Source: UBA6186 sp050012295
GTDB taxonomy: Bacteria; Pseudomonadota; Gammaproteobacteria; UBA6186; Azoamicaceae
Reading direction: 5' to 3'
Length of the DNA: 23,189 bases
NCBI GenBank assembly: GCA_050012295.1
Contig: JBEKHL010000021.1
Coordinates: 1-23,189 of the forward strand
The notes under the pieces were generated by a model that was not told the origin of the DNA, ran no database searches, and saw only the letters and a program-made list of their open reading frames with translations. The translations under genes and the position numbers were made by a program. How positions within the stretch are numbered: the stretch's first letter is position 1; each line of letters opens with the position of its first letter. Of the stretch, positions 14,200-22,374 are shown one piece after another.

Positions 14200-14255
14200 A
14201 TGTCGTATTTTTGCCATACTTTTATTTGAAAAATGTCGTATTTTTGTTATATACT
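14200..14255 (+). promoter_or_regulatory. AbiE promoter with 33-bp-spaced direct repeats
   Basis: The 14-nt sequence ATGTCGTATTTTTG occurs at 14200-14213 and again at 14233-14246, 33 bp apart (about three helical turns), each followed by a similar CCATA/TTATA. TTGAAA (14226-14231), 18 bp, TATACT (14250-14255) is the promoter, and the second repeat fills the spacer. AbiEi antitoxins of characterised systems repress their own promoter, so these are probably its binding sites. Confidence 0.6.
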
Positions 14256-14286
14256 AGTAGTAGTAATAAGAGGTAATTGGAAAGAA

Positions 14287-14700
14287 ATGGTAAAGAAATC
14301 CCTAAAACAACAGATCCTAGAACAGATTTCTCGTTGCAAGAAGCGTAATGTATTTACACGTAATGACTTTAAAACATTAGGTGATTATGATCAAGTTGGT
14401 AGAACTCTCTTAATTTTAACTAGAGAAGGTAAGCTTGTTCGTATTGGTTATGGTTTGTATGCAAAAGCTCGAGTTAATCGTATTACTGGATCACCTATGA
14501 TTGCAGCTATTGGTGGTTTTGAACAAGCTGCAAAAGAAGCTTTAAATTTGTTGAGGGTTGAATGGCAACCAAGTATTCCTGAACAAAATTATAATAATGG
14601 CTCTACGCAAATACCAGTCAATGCCCAAGTACTTATTAAGGGTAGATTTAATCGCACAATTGCCACAAATCAATGTAGTCTACGGATACAACGACATTGA
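14287..14700 (+). CDS. AbiEi-like type IV antitoxin (DUF6088-type)
   Basis: Predicted 137-aa antitoxin and transcriptional repressor. The N-terminal winged helix reads SLKQQILEQISRCKKRNVF, then the pattern GRTLLILTREGKLVRIGYGLYAKA, typical of AbiEi N-terminal domains (RALxRLxREGxLxRIxRGLY). The C-terminal part (VLIKGRFNRTIA) resembles DUF6088 proteins and is short compared with classical AbiEi. The start is set at 14287 because GGAAAG precedes it; an in-frame upstream ATG at 14233 lies inside the operator/promoter. The stop overlaps the toxin start (TTGA, 14697-14700), the coupling expected of a toxin-antitoxin pair. Confidence 0.82.
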   Translation: MVKKSLKQQILEQISRCKKRNVFTRNDFKTLGDYDQVGRTLLILTREGKLVRIGYGLYAKARVNRITGSPMIAAIGGFEQAAKEALNLLRVEWQPSIPEQNYNNGSTQIPVNAQVLIKGRFNRTIATNQCSLRIQRH

Positions 14701-15641
14701 AGCATTTTGATCCAACATTATTTGCCGATATTGCTGATTTTCTTAACATAGCAAGCCCAGCTTTTGTTGAAAAAGATTATTATGCTGTTCAATTGTTAAA
14801 AACTATTTCTTCAATTAAATTACCAGAAACAAAATTAATATTTGCTGGTGGCACATGTTTAACTAAAGTGCATTTACCTACATTTAGGATGTCAGAAGAT
14901 CTAGATTTAAAATTTCTACCAAATAAAAATTTTTTTAATTTATCTAACAATAAAAAAAGAAAGTATAGAAGTAATTATGGTGATCTTGTTATCAAAACTA
15001 TTGAAGACTCACATATATTTAAACTAAAAAATAAAGAATCAAAAAGTGAAGGAAAATATAGATGCTTTCATGTTAGTTACCCTAAGATGTACAAACACGA
15101 TTCGCTAAGACCAGAATTAAAAGTAGAATTTACTGAAATTGATTCTCAATATTTATCGACAATAAAATCATCTATAGGTTCTATTTATTCTAGTATAACT
15201 AAACAACTACCAGAAATTCATTTATTAGCGTGTGATCCTATAGAAATGATATTGATCGAAAAATTTCTAGGTTTATTGAGGAGAGTTGCAGAAATACATA
15301 GAGGATATTCAGACAATGATGATGAAGCTTTGGTGCGACATATATATGATTTATATTTAATTTACCCTATAATTCATGATTTTAGTCAAATAAAAAAAGT
15401 ATTTAAGCTAATTGTTAATCAAGACGTAATGCAGTTTGGAATAAGACATGCTGAATTTAAATATGATCCAATGAAAGAATTATTATATGGTTTAAATATA
15501 CTAACTACTGATATTAAATATAAAAATAGATATAAAACATTTTTAGGACCACTAATCTATAATGCTAATCCACCATCGTGGGAACAAGGAATGAATACGC
15601 TACATTTACTATCTAAAATACTTTTAACTAAAATATACTGA
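14697..15641 (+). CDS. AbiEii/AbiGii-type nucleotidyltransferase toxin
   Basis: Predicted 314-aa nucleotidyltransferase of the AbiEii/MenT-like family (DUF1814), toxins that transfer nucleotides to tRNA or another target; AbiE systems act in phage abortive infection. Motifs: EKDYYAVQLLK near the N-terminus, then FAGGTCLTK at 49-57, and RMSEDLDLKF at 64-73 with Asp68 and Asp70 as metal ligands. The later LACDPIEMILIEKFLGLL and HIYDLYLI segments match the family's helical half. The start is TTG overlapping the antitoxin stop codon by 4 nt. The protein is full-length. The following APH-like gene begins 6 nt after its stop, so it may be read through. Confidence 0.88.
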   Translation: MKHFDPTLFADIADFLNIASPAFVEKDYYAVQLLKTISSIKLPETKLIFAGGTCLTKVHLPTFRMSEDLDLKFLPNKNFFNLSNNKKRKYRSNYGDLVIKTIEDSHIFKLKNKESKSEGKYRCFHVSYPKMYKHDSLRPELKVEFTEIDSQYLSTIKSSIGSIYSSITKQLPEIHLLACDPIEMILIEKFLGLLRRVAEIHRGYSDNDDEALVRHIYDLYLIYPIIHDFSQIKKVFKLIVNQDVMQFGIRHAEFKYDPMKELLYGLNILTTDIKYKNRYKTFLGPLIYNANPPSWEQGMNTLHLLSKILLTKIY

Positions 15642-15647
15642 TTTAAA

Positions 15648-16637
15648 ATGGAAACTTTTAATCAATATAAACCAATTATCACTTGGGCTAAACAAGCTTT
15701 ACATGCTTATGGCTATAGTACCAAGGTTGATGCAGAGTTAGTTTTAGAAACACCATGGTCATGTGTTATTAAATTATTTAACCAAAAAGATTGCTTTTAT
15801 CTTAAACAATGCCCAGTAGATTTATTAATCGAAGCTAAAGTTATTCAAATATTACGCCAATCATGTAACGTTACCAACATTCCATCAGTTATTGCTACTA
15901 ATCCTGCTTTACATTGTTTTTTAATGACTGCTTGTGGAGATCAAACTCTACGTACTTTTTTTTCTGGAAAGTTACAACCTGAGTTATTAATTAATGGTAT
16001 TACAATTTATAAGTCACTACAAAAAGCAACCTCTAGTTATATTGATAGGTTTATGGGCGCTGGCGTTCTAGATTGGCGGTTACAAAACTTTCCAACACTC
16101 TATCAAAAATTAATCTATGGTACGTATAAAAATATTCTACTTAAATCTAAGTTTCTAACCATTGAACAAATAGCAGAACTTCAAAAATTACAATCTGCTT
16201 TTAACGACACATGTAAAAAATTATCTGATTTTAAGATCCAAGATTGCCTAAATCACTCTGATTTTCATGATAATAATATATTAATTGATAACCTTACCAA
16301 AGAAATAGCAATTATTGATTTAGGTGAAGTTACTATTGGCAATCCGTTATTATCTTTGTCCACTTGTCTAAGAACAATAGCTGATCGATATCAACTCCAA
16401 CCAAAAGATGAAGCTTATATCAAATTAAAATCCGCTGTTTTTGAAGACTGGGATATAGCTAACAAAGATTTACCTAAAATTTTAGAGCTTATTGCAAAAA
16501 TCTTACCAATTTACTTTATTTTAAATGAACTTAGGTTAATTCAGGTTTGCCAAGATCCATCTTTTAGCCATACAAGATCCGATAAAATCCGTAATGCTTA
16601 TAATATATTTTTATCCACAATGGAATATACAAACTAA
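15648..16637 (+). CDS. Aminoglycoside phosphotransferase-like kinase
   Basis: A 329-aa member of the APH/choline-kinase-like fold. The catalytic loop is HSDFHDNNIL at 203-212 (Asp205 as base, Asn210 as metal ligand), and the DFG-equivalent is IIDLGE at 222-227. The N-lobe has YLKQCPVDLLIEAKVI, in which Lys53 and Glu62 could be the ATP-binding pair. The family includes aminoglycoside, macrolide and homoserine kinases, so the substrate is not established. It starts 6 nt after the AbiEii-type stop, without a clear ribosome-binding site, which suggests cotranscription. The following ABC exporter gene has its own start 67 bp on. Confidence 0.82.
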   Translation: METFNQYKPIITWAKQALHAYGYSTKVDAELVLETPWSCVIKLFNQKDCFYLKQCPVDLLIEAKVIQILRQSCNVTNIPSVIATNPALHCFLMTACGDQTLRTFFSGKLQPELLINGITIYKSLQKATSSYIDRFMGAGVLDWRLQNFPTLYQKLIYGTYKNILLKSKFLTIEQIAELQKLQSAFNDTCKKLSDFKIQDCLNHSDFHDNNILIDNLTKEIAIIDLGEVTIGNPLLSLSTCLRTIADRYQLQPKDEAYIKLKSAVFEDWDIANKDLPKILELIAKILPIYFILNELRLIQVCQDPSFSHTRSDKIRNAYNIFLSTMEYTN

Positions 16638-16704
16638 GAATAACGGCAAGATCCTACTTATGAATTATTAATTTCTTAAATTTTATCATATAATTTACAA
16701 TGTT

Positions 16705-18501
16705 ATGCAAAGTGAATTACCAAAAACCCTAAATAGCTTTATTTGGAAACACCTAAAAAACAAAAAATGGTGTTTATTCGGATTTTTTATTGTGGCGCTA
16801 TCTTGGGCAATACAAATGTCGTTAATTCCCTATTTGTTAAAAATAATTATAGATACTGTTGTTAAATATCAAAATTCAGCAACTCAAGCTAGCTTGATTA
16901 ACGCCATATTAATACCAGTTATACTATATATTTCTATGAGCGTATTTGCCGGTCTACACGCTGGTTTATATAGTTATACTAATTTACGCCTATACCCGGC
17001 AATAAAAGCGTCTATATCTAAAGACATGTTTAGTTTTTTAATGAATAATTCTTATGATTTTTTTCAAAATCATTTTGCAGGAAGCATAACCCAACAAGTA
17101 TTTAATATGATTAACAATGTAGAAATAATTATCCAAACCATTAATGAGTGGTTTTATCCTAGAGTTTTTGCCTTAATTATAGCTAGCACCATGTTATTTA
17201 TTATGGTACCTCCTATATTTGGGATAATTATTATTGCCTGGGGTGCTTGTTTTGTTTATTTATCGTATATAGCATCAAAACCATTAAACATATTATCTCA
17301 AAAATTATCTGAAACTAATTCTAGATTTGCCGGAACAATTTCTGATTCCATATCTAATATTATGAATACTAAGCTTTTTACCAACATTGATTACGAAGTT
17401 ATAAATATAGATCAGGTTCTTACAGAACTTACCAAGCAAGATCGCAATCTACGAAGGTATAGCTTAAATGTAACTTTTTTCCATGATGCAAGTGTTACTA
17501 TATTTATAGGATGCATGTTAATAGCACTTGTTTATGCGCGTAGTAAAAACTTGGTAACGGTAGGTGATTTTAGTTTAGTATTGGGTATATCTATTTCTTT
17601 TACGCGGGCCGTTTTTGATATCGGCAAGCAAATGCAGCAGTTCGCTAGATCAGTCGGGATCTGTAATCAAGCGTTACAGTTTATAGTAGATCCATACGAA
17701 ATTATAGATTTGCCAGCAGCACCTCCAATTTCTATTACTAACGGAGAAATTAAATTTAATAATGTTTGTTTTAGTTACAGAAATAATAAATCTTTATTTG
17801 TTGATCTTAATTTATCTATACGCCATGGAGAAAAAATAGGATTAGTAGGCTATTCTGGAGGTGGTAAATCGACATTAATTAAATTAATTTTACGTTTAAT
17901 GGATTTACAGTCTGGAAATATTTTAATAGATAATCAAGATATAAAAACTGTAACTAAAAATTCTCTTAGAGAACAAACAACCGTTATACCGCAAGATCCA
18001 GAATTATTTCATCGATCGATTATGGACAATATTCGATTTGCAAAAATTAATGCTAGTGATGAAGAAGTAATTAATGCTGCCAAAGAAGCCGAATGTCATG
18101 ATTTTATTATTAATTTGCCAGAAGGTTATCAATCTTTAGTTGGTGAACGAGGAATAAAATTATCCGGTGGGCAAAAACAAAGAATAGCTATGGCTCGCGC
18201 TTTTCTTAAAAACTCTTCTATTCTTTTAATGGACGAAGCAACTTCCTCTTTAGATTCAGCTACCGAAGAATATATACAGAAAAATTTGTATAAAATTATA
18301 CAAAATAAAACTACTGTTGTGGTAGCGCATAGATTATCAACTCTAAAAAACATGGATAGAATAATTTTTTTAGAAAATGGCAAAATTATAGAAGATGGTT
18401 CTTTAGATGAATTACTTGCCAATCCTAATGGGCATTTTTATAAACTATGGCAAATGCAAGCTGGTGGATTTATAACAGCAAGTGTTAACAACAATGGTTA
18501 A
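16705..18501 (+). CDS. ABC-type exporter, fused membrane and ATPase domains
   Basis: A 598-aa half-transporter of the MsbA/multidrug type, working as a homodimer in the inner membrane. Residues about 20-330 hold six hydrophobic segments (for example 25-48, 66-90, 155-190, 262-277). The nucleotide-binding domain has Walker A GYSGGGKST (382-390), Q-loop VIPQDPELF, signature LSGGQ (486-490), Walker B ILLMDEAT with Glu511, and the switch His in VVVAHRLST. Substrate is unknown: lipid, peptide or drug. A TATAAT at 16689-16694 lies only 10 bp before the ATG and no clear Shine-Dalgarno is seen, so a very short leader is possible if that element is used. Confidence 0.9.
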   Translation: MQSELPKTLNSFIWKHLKNKKWCLFGFFIVALSWAIQMSLIPYLLKIIIDTVVKYQNSATQASLINAILIPVILYISMSVFAGLHAGLYSYTNLRLYPAIKASISKDMFSFLMNNSYDFFQNHFAGSITQQVFNMINNVEIIIQTINEWFYPRVFALIIASTMLFIMVPPIFGIIIIAWGACFVYLSYIASKPLNILSQKLSETNSRFAGTISDSISNIMNTKLFTNIDYEVINIDQVLTELTKQDRNLRRYSLNVTFFHDASVTIFIGCMLIALVYARSKNLVTVGDFSLVLGISISFTRAVFDIGKQMQQFARSVGICNQALQFIVDPYEIIDLPAAPPISITNGEIKFNNVCFSYRNNKSLFVDLNLSIRHGEKIGLVGYSGGGKSTLIKLILRLMDLQSGNILIDNQDIKTVTKNSLREQTTVIPQDPELFHRSIMDNIRFAKINASDEEVINAAKEAECHDFIINLPEGYQSLVGERGIKLSGGQKQRIAMARAFLKNSSILLMDEATSSLDSATEEYIQKNLYKIIQNKTTVVVAHRLSTLKNMDRIIFLENGKIIEDGSLDELLANPNGHFYKLWQMQAGGFITASVNNNG

Positions 18502-18586
18502 AAACATTAAAGCAAAGATAAAACGGTTTAATTTTTAGTAACGATAAGATTTTCATAATTTTTTCTAGTTAATGGGGGATAAATAA

Positions 18587-18922
18587 TTGCTACGTATTCA
18601 TTGCCAAGAACCATGGTTTAGCAAAATAAGAGCAGGCATTAAGAAGATTGAGGGTCGTAAATGTTCCCCAAAATATGCAGATCTTAAGCCTGGAGATTTA
18701 TTAGAATTTTATTGTAATGATCAAAGTTTTATTTCTAAGGTTATAGAGGTGAAAGTATATAACACACTAGAAGAGTATTTAGAAACTGAAGGCTATGAAA
18801 ATGCTTTACCTGAAGTTGACTCGCTTCTAGATGCTGTAGATGTATATCTTCAATATAATAGTCGCGAAGAGTTGAATAATGCAGGCGGTTTTTTAGCTAT
18901 ACATATTCAGGTTAAATTTTGA
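18587..18922 (+). CDS. ASCH-domain protein, copy 2
   Basis: A 111-aa paralogue of the protein at 13684-14019, about 73 % identical over its whole length with no gaps. It keeps EPWFSKIRAG-x-KK-x-EGRK, LKPGDLLEFYC and the identical LQYNSREELN tail. Divergence concentrates at residues 26-32, 44-51 and 76-86. The start is TTG, aligned with the ATG of copy 1 and preceded by a strong GGGGGA site. It lies 85 bp downstream of the ABC exporter. Both copies sit after a resistance-type gene, which suggests duplication of the ASCH gene with exchange of its upstream partner; function unknown. Confidence 0.82.
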   Translation: MLRIHCQEPWFSKIRAGIKKIEGRKCSPKYADLKPGDLLEFYCNDQSFISKVIEVKVYNTLEEYLETEGYENALPEVDSLLDAVDVYLQYNSREELNNAGGFLAIHIQVKF

Positions 18923-18939
18923 CCTGTAACGCGATGATG

Positions 18940-18963
18940 TCTCCACGGAGACGGACTCGAACC
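18940..18963 (-). repeat. Left att-like site resembling a tRNA 3' end
   Basis: On the minus strand this reads GGTTCGAGTCCGTC and then TCCGTGGAGA, the T-loop and acceptor region of a tRNA. GAGACGGACTCGAA (18948-18961, plus strand) recurs exactly at 22384-22397. No tRNA body is present upstream, so this is a remnant or att site rather than a tRNA gene. Confidence 0.55.
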
Positions 18964-19012
18964 GATACATAATTGCTTGATTTTATTGACTTAAAATTCG
19001 TAAGGATTAAAT

Positions 19013-19033
19013 CTTACCCAAAATCTTGCCCAA
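19013..19033 (+). repeat. Left arm-type integrase-site-like repeat
   Basis: A tandem pair CTTACCCAA / CTTGCCCAA with a 12-bp period. It matches 22220-22240 at 19 of 21 positions in the same orientation. Its position just inside the left att-like site fits an arm-type binding site for a tyrosine integrase. Confidence 0.5.
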
Positions 19034-19077
19034 CTTTGGACATTATACTGATGTGAATGGTTACGAACAATAGGAAA

Positions 19078-19335
19078 TTATAAAAAAGAATTCACAAAAA
19101 TACTCAAATAATAATCGCCGATCGAGTTTAATAAACAATCTAAGGTATTTTCATCAGTTAACTTGTCATTAGTCCATTTCGCTATAATTAAATTAGTTGC
19201 TGCAAAACTGCATTAATAAATCTCAAAGGGGCATGGTATAAGTACACAAGCGTCATAAGCAGCAATGAGGCTATGGAAATCACTTATCCCTCCCTCTTGA
19301 AGCATTGATATACAATGATTTTCAATTCGTGCAAT
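19078..19335 (-). pseudogene. Decayed minus-strand ORF
   Basis: Eighty-five codons run with a single internal TAA. Upstream of the stop the reading includes ISMLQEGGISDFHSLIAAYD; downstream it gives NLIIAKWTNDKLTDENTLD and IGDYYLSIFVNSFL before the final stop. No start codon is evident, and further 5' (19336-19400) a different frame stays open (TKYVQKLPEIMRMFIN), suggesting a frameshift as well. The family is not recognised. Confidence 0.35.
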
Positions 19336-19417
19336 TTATAAACATCCTCATTATTTCTGGAAGTTTTTGTACATATTTGGTAAAACTATCCCCTAAGAAT
19401 AGAATTGGGGTTATAGA

Positions 19418-22009
19418 GTGAGATACTGTACAGGATTATTAAGCGCGCTCTTTGGAAATTCTTGGAATATTTCCACTGATAAAGACAGCTTTCTCTGCAA
19501 AAGACGTAGGGAAATCCATCAAATTGATTATTTCGATATTAGAGCCATAAGAAATGACGAAGGTATCATTTGGAACACAGTAACCGTCACCACACAAAAA
19601 CTTACCCTTCACTTAAAGGGATTATCAGCAAAAATCGCAAAATCTCTCAGCAAGGATCTAGAGTCTAGCACCAAAAACACAATTATTTCTCATGTGCTAC
19701 GTTACGAGAAACTGTTGTCCGAAATAGAAAACCAAACAAAGAAATTGCTCAAATCAGATCGGTATATCTCCCAGACCGATATTCGTAACTGGCTTTCCCG
19801 AATTCCGAATATCGATGAATATCTCTCTCATCCATTCTTTGATACTGAATTATTACCCAAACAAGACCAGTCTAACCTGAAATTATTTCGAGAAATTACG
19901 AAGCCGAACAGCAGTTATTTAAAACAGATTAATGAGCAGTTTGTAAATAAATCTATCCAACAATTTTCGCATTTATTTAAACGACTGGAGTATTTTCCAT
20001 TAAGTGAAGAACAAATGCGTGCGGCGATCATTAATGAAGATCGTAATTTACTTATCGCAGCTGCTGGGTCTGGCAAAACATCTACAATTGTGGCTAAAGC
20101 AATCTACCTGATCTGTGCTGGCTTGGCCAAACCTGAAGAAATCCTCATTCTGGCTTATAACAAAGATACTCAAATTGAGTTAGAGGATCGTTTCATCAAG
20201 TTACTGGGCGTTGTACCAGAATACAAAGTACCATTGAAAGTTAAGACATTCCATAGTTATGGCTATGAAATTCTTTCTGAATTCAAAAATAGCAAGCCAA
20301 AAATTTCTGATTTTGCTATAGGAGGAAAAAAACGTCAGTTTCGCTTATTTACAAAGTTAATAAAAAATTTGTATGATAGCGATCCTTTATTCATGGTAGC
20401 GTGGAGAGAATTCTTGCTGGTGGGTAAGTATCCTACCCTTGATTTATTCAAAGTTAAATCAAAACAAGAGTATGAAGATTTTCTCCAGAAACTAGGTGCT
20501 AAACGTCACCAATTACCAGATGAATGCCAGTTTTTGATTCCAACAATCGATGGCAAGAAAGTTAGATCATTTGAGGAGGCTAGAATCGCAAATTGGTTAG
20601 CATTAAATGGAGTCGACTACGAGTATGAGAAGCGATATATTAATCCGAACAACCCTAATGGAAAACTCAACTATAACCCTGATTTTTATTACCTAAAGGC
20701 CAATCTGTACCATGAACATTTTGCGATTAACTCAGAGGGAAAAACACCACCATTTATAAGCGATGACTACCTAGAAAAAATTGACTGGAAAAGAAAAACA
20801 CACCAAGAAAACAATACCAAGCTAATTGAAACACATTCAGCATATTTTCGAGATGGCACTGTGTTTGATCGATTAGAGAAGGAACTGATAGAAAATAATG
20901 TTCCGTTCAATCCGCTAGAAAAATCAGCAGCTGATAATCTAGTTAGTAAAGCTTTCGATCCTGAAATTGATTTGCTTCTGTTTATTTCATTTATTCATCA
21001 TTTTAAAGCGAACAATATATCACTTGATCAAATCAGAAAAAAAGCACTTGTTCTGCTCGACCAGAAACGAGTGTCACTGTTCTTAAATATTTTTGAAACG
21101 ATCTATAGAGAGTACTCAAGGCGTTTAAGAAAAGCGAACGAAATAGATTTTGAAGATCAAATAAATATGGCCTGCGATCTGCTTGAAAAAAAATTCCACC
21201 AACACCAATTCAAGTATGTACTGGTTGATGAGTTTCAGGATACTTCGCAAGACAGAAAACGAATGATTCAAGCACTACTTAATCAAAATAAAAACATCAA
21301 ATTATTTGCAGTTGGCGATGACTGGCAATCAATTTACCGATTTGTAGGCGCTGATATAGAAATAATGACTCACTTCTCAAATCACTTTGGAGCCACATCG
21401 CAAAACCACTTAACGCAAACATATCGAAGTTTTCAGGGAATTGTCGATGTGGCTGCCACATTTATTCAACGAAACAAAGAGCAATTAAAGAAAAATGTCA
21501 AAGCTATAAAAAACATCAACAAAGATCAAGTCACCATTTTTGGTTATCAAGATGAGGCAGATCAAACAAAACAGCTTAACGATTTGTTAAATAAGCTTAA
21601 TGCTATTCAGAACGAAGAAAAGAGATCTGTATTCTTGCTGGCAAGATACAGCCATCTTAGACCAAATCATTTGGGAATATATCCACATCTGGACATAAAA
21701 TTCAGCACCATACACGCGTCTAAAGGGCTACAAGCAGACTATGTAATATTACTTAATGTCGAAACAGGCTCCTACGGATTTCCGAGCACGATTACTGATG
21801 ACCCTTTAATGAATCTAGTCGTTCCAAAGCTTGAGACTTATCCTCATGCCGAGGAACGTCGTCTTATGTACGTTGCAATTACTCGTGCAAAGAGAGGTGT
21901 GTTCATATTCTCCAATCAAAATAAAATATCACCTTTCATTACAGAACTAGCCGGAATTGATGGCGTTAATGCGTCTTCGATGTTCCCCACAAAGCTTAAG
22001 CTAGGATAA
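19418..22009 (+). CDS. HelD-type superfamily 1 DNA helicase with a nuclease-like insertion
   Basis: An 863-aa UvrD-family protein related to DNA helicase IV. The N-terminus (LSALFGNSWNIS to about 110) resembles the HelD accessory domain. Helicase motifs: Walker A AAAGSGKTST (215-223), motif II VDEFQDTSQDR (from 603), motif III GDDWQSIYRF (633-642), motif V STIHASKGLQADYVILL and motif VI YVAITRAKRGVFIF. Between motifs, residues about 383-440 read SFEEARIANWLALNG, then YEYEKRY, NPDFYY and YHEHFAI. This is the layout of a PD-(D/E)xK-like domain, though the final motif is EHF rather than E-x-K. E. coli HelD (684 aa) lacks this. The start is GTG with GGGG 7 nt upstream. It is the only intact gene between the two att-like repeats and its stop abuts the integrase relic. 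Confidence 0.85.
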   Translation: MRYCTGLLSALFGNSWNISTDKDSFLCKRRREIHQIDYFDIRAIRNDEGIIWNTVTVTTQKLTLHLKGLSAKIAKSLSKDLESSTKNTIISHVLRYEKLLSEIENQTKKLLKSDRYISQTDIRNWLSRIPNIDEYLSHPFFDTELLPKQDQSNLKLFREITKPNSSYLKQINEQFVNKSIQQFSHLFKRLEYFPLSEEQMRAAIINEDRNLLIAAAGSGKTSTIVAKAIYLICAGLAKPEEILILAYNKDTQIELEDRFIKLLGVVPEYKVPLKVKTFHSYGYEILSEFKNSKPKISDFAIGGKKRQFRLFTKLIKNLYDSDPLFMVAWREFLLVGKYPTLDLFKVKSKQEYEDFLQKLGAKRHQLPDECQFLIPTIDGKKVRSFEEARIANWLALNGVDYEYEKRYINPNNPNGKLNYNPDFYYLKANLYHEHFAINSEGKTPPFISDDYLEKIDWKRKTHQENNTKLIETHSAYFRDGTVFDRLEKELIENNVPFNPLEKSAADNLVSKAFDPEIDLLLFISFIHHFKANNISLDQIRKKALVLLDQKRVSLFLNIFETIYREYSRRLRKANEIDFEDQINMACDLLEKKFHQHQFKYVLVDEFQDTSQDRKRMIQALLNQNKNIKLFAVGDDWQSIYRFVGADIEIMTHFSNHFGATSQNHLTQTYRSFQGIVDVAATFIQRNKEQLKKNVKAIKNINKDQVTIFGYQDEADQTKQLNDLLNKLNAIQNEEKRSVFLLARYSHLRPNHLGIYPHLDIKFSTIHASKGLQADYVILLNVETGSYGFPSTITDDPLMNLVVPKLETYPHAEERRLMYVAITRAKRGVFIFSNQNKISPFITELAGIDGVNASSMFPTKLKLG

Positions 22010-22013
22010 CGCC

Positions 22014-22167
22014 CTAAAGAATGGTCTGTGGCTTTTTATTCCACTGGAAGCGAAATATAAATATTTTGACCTGACAGTCTTACTTCTAAAGTTAAGCCAT
22101 CCCTGTCACTATATCGTTTAGTTTTACTTTCTAACTTCAATCGATCTGTCTTTAAATTAGTTAACAT
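22014..22167 (-). pseudogene. Frameshifted N-terminal relic of a P4-type tyrosine integrase
   Basis: On the minus strand, ATG at 22167 (GAGGAA about 8 nt upstream; another ATG at 22173) opens MLTNLKTDRLKLESKTKRYS, then DRDGLTLEVRLSGQNIYI. This is the arm-binding DUF4102 domain found at the N-terminus of P4-like integrases (pattern YxLxDxxGLxLxVxxSGxKxW). After IYI the frame runs to a stop at 22036. A single-base shift near 22053 restores the family continuation RFQWNKKPQTI down to a stop at 22014. The catalytic domain (R-H-R-Y) is absent: the relic ends 5 bp from the helicase stop codon. It reads from the right att-like site inward, the usual integrase position. Confidence 0.75.
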
Positions 22168-22219
22168 ACGCATTTCCTCAACTTATTGGCCTTACTCCAA
22201 GCAAGTTGAGCAAAAAATG

Positions 22220-22240
22220 CTTACCCAAGATCTTACCCAA
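22220..22240 (+). repeat. Right arm-type integrase-site-like repeat
   Basis: CTTACCCAA occurs twice with a 12-bp period (22220 and 22232), just upstream of the integrase relic. It matches the left copy at 19013-19033 at 19 of 21 positions, in direct orientation. Confidence 0.55.
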
Positions 22241-22374
22241 AGTATGCGCGAATTTAAACGAAAATTTATGAATAGTTGAGAAAGACTGAATTAAATTAAT
22301 CCACAGGTAACGCTGAAATAAACAACAAGTTCTATCTTATTACGAATTATTGAGAAGTCATAAATAAAGTTAAT

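Larger units (their letters stand above)
18923..19417. other. 495-bp region without an intact gene
   Basis: Contains the left att-like tRNA fragment (18940-18963), the left arm-type repeat (19013-19033) and a decayed minus-strand ORF (19078-19335). The last ~80 bp lead into the helicase gene; no convincing -35/-10 pair was found there. Confidence 0.5.

Noticed and set aside
14233..14286. Longer start of the AbiEi-like protein
   Set aside because: The extra codons lie within the repeat and the -10 element of the promoter.
18940..18963. Possible complete tRNA gene
   Set aside because: Only T-loop and acceptor 3' sequences are recognisable; no anticodon or D-arm is found next to either copy.
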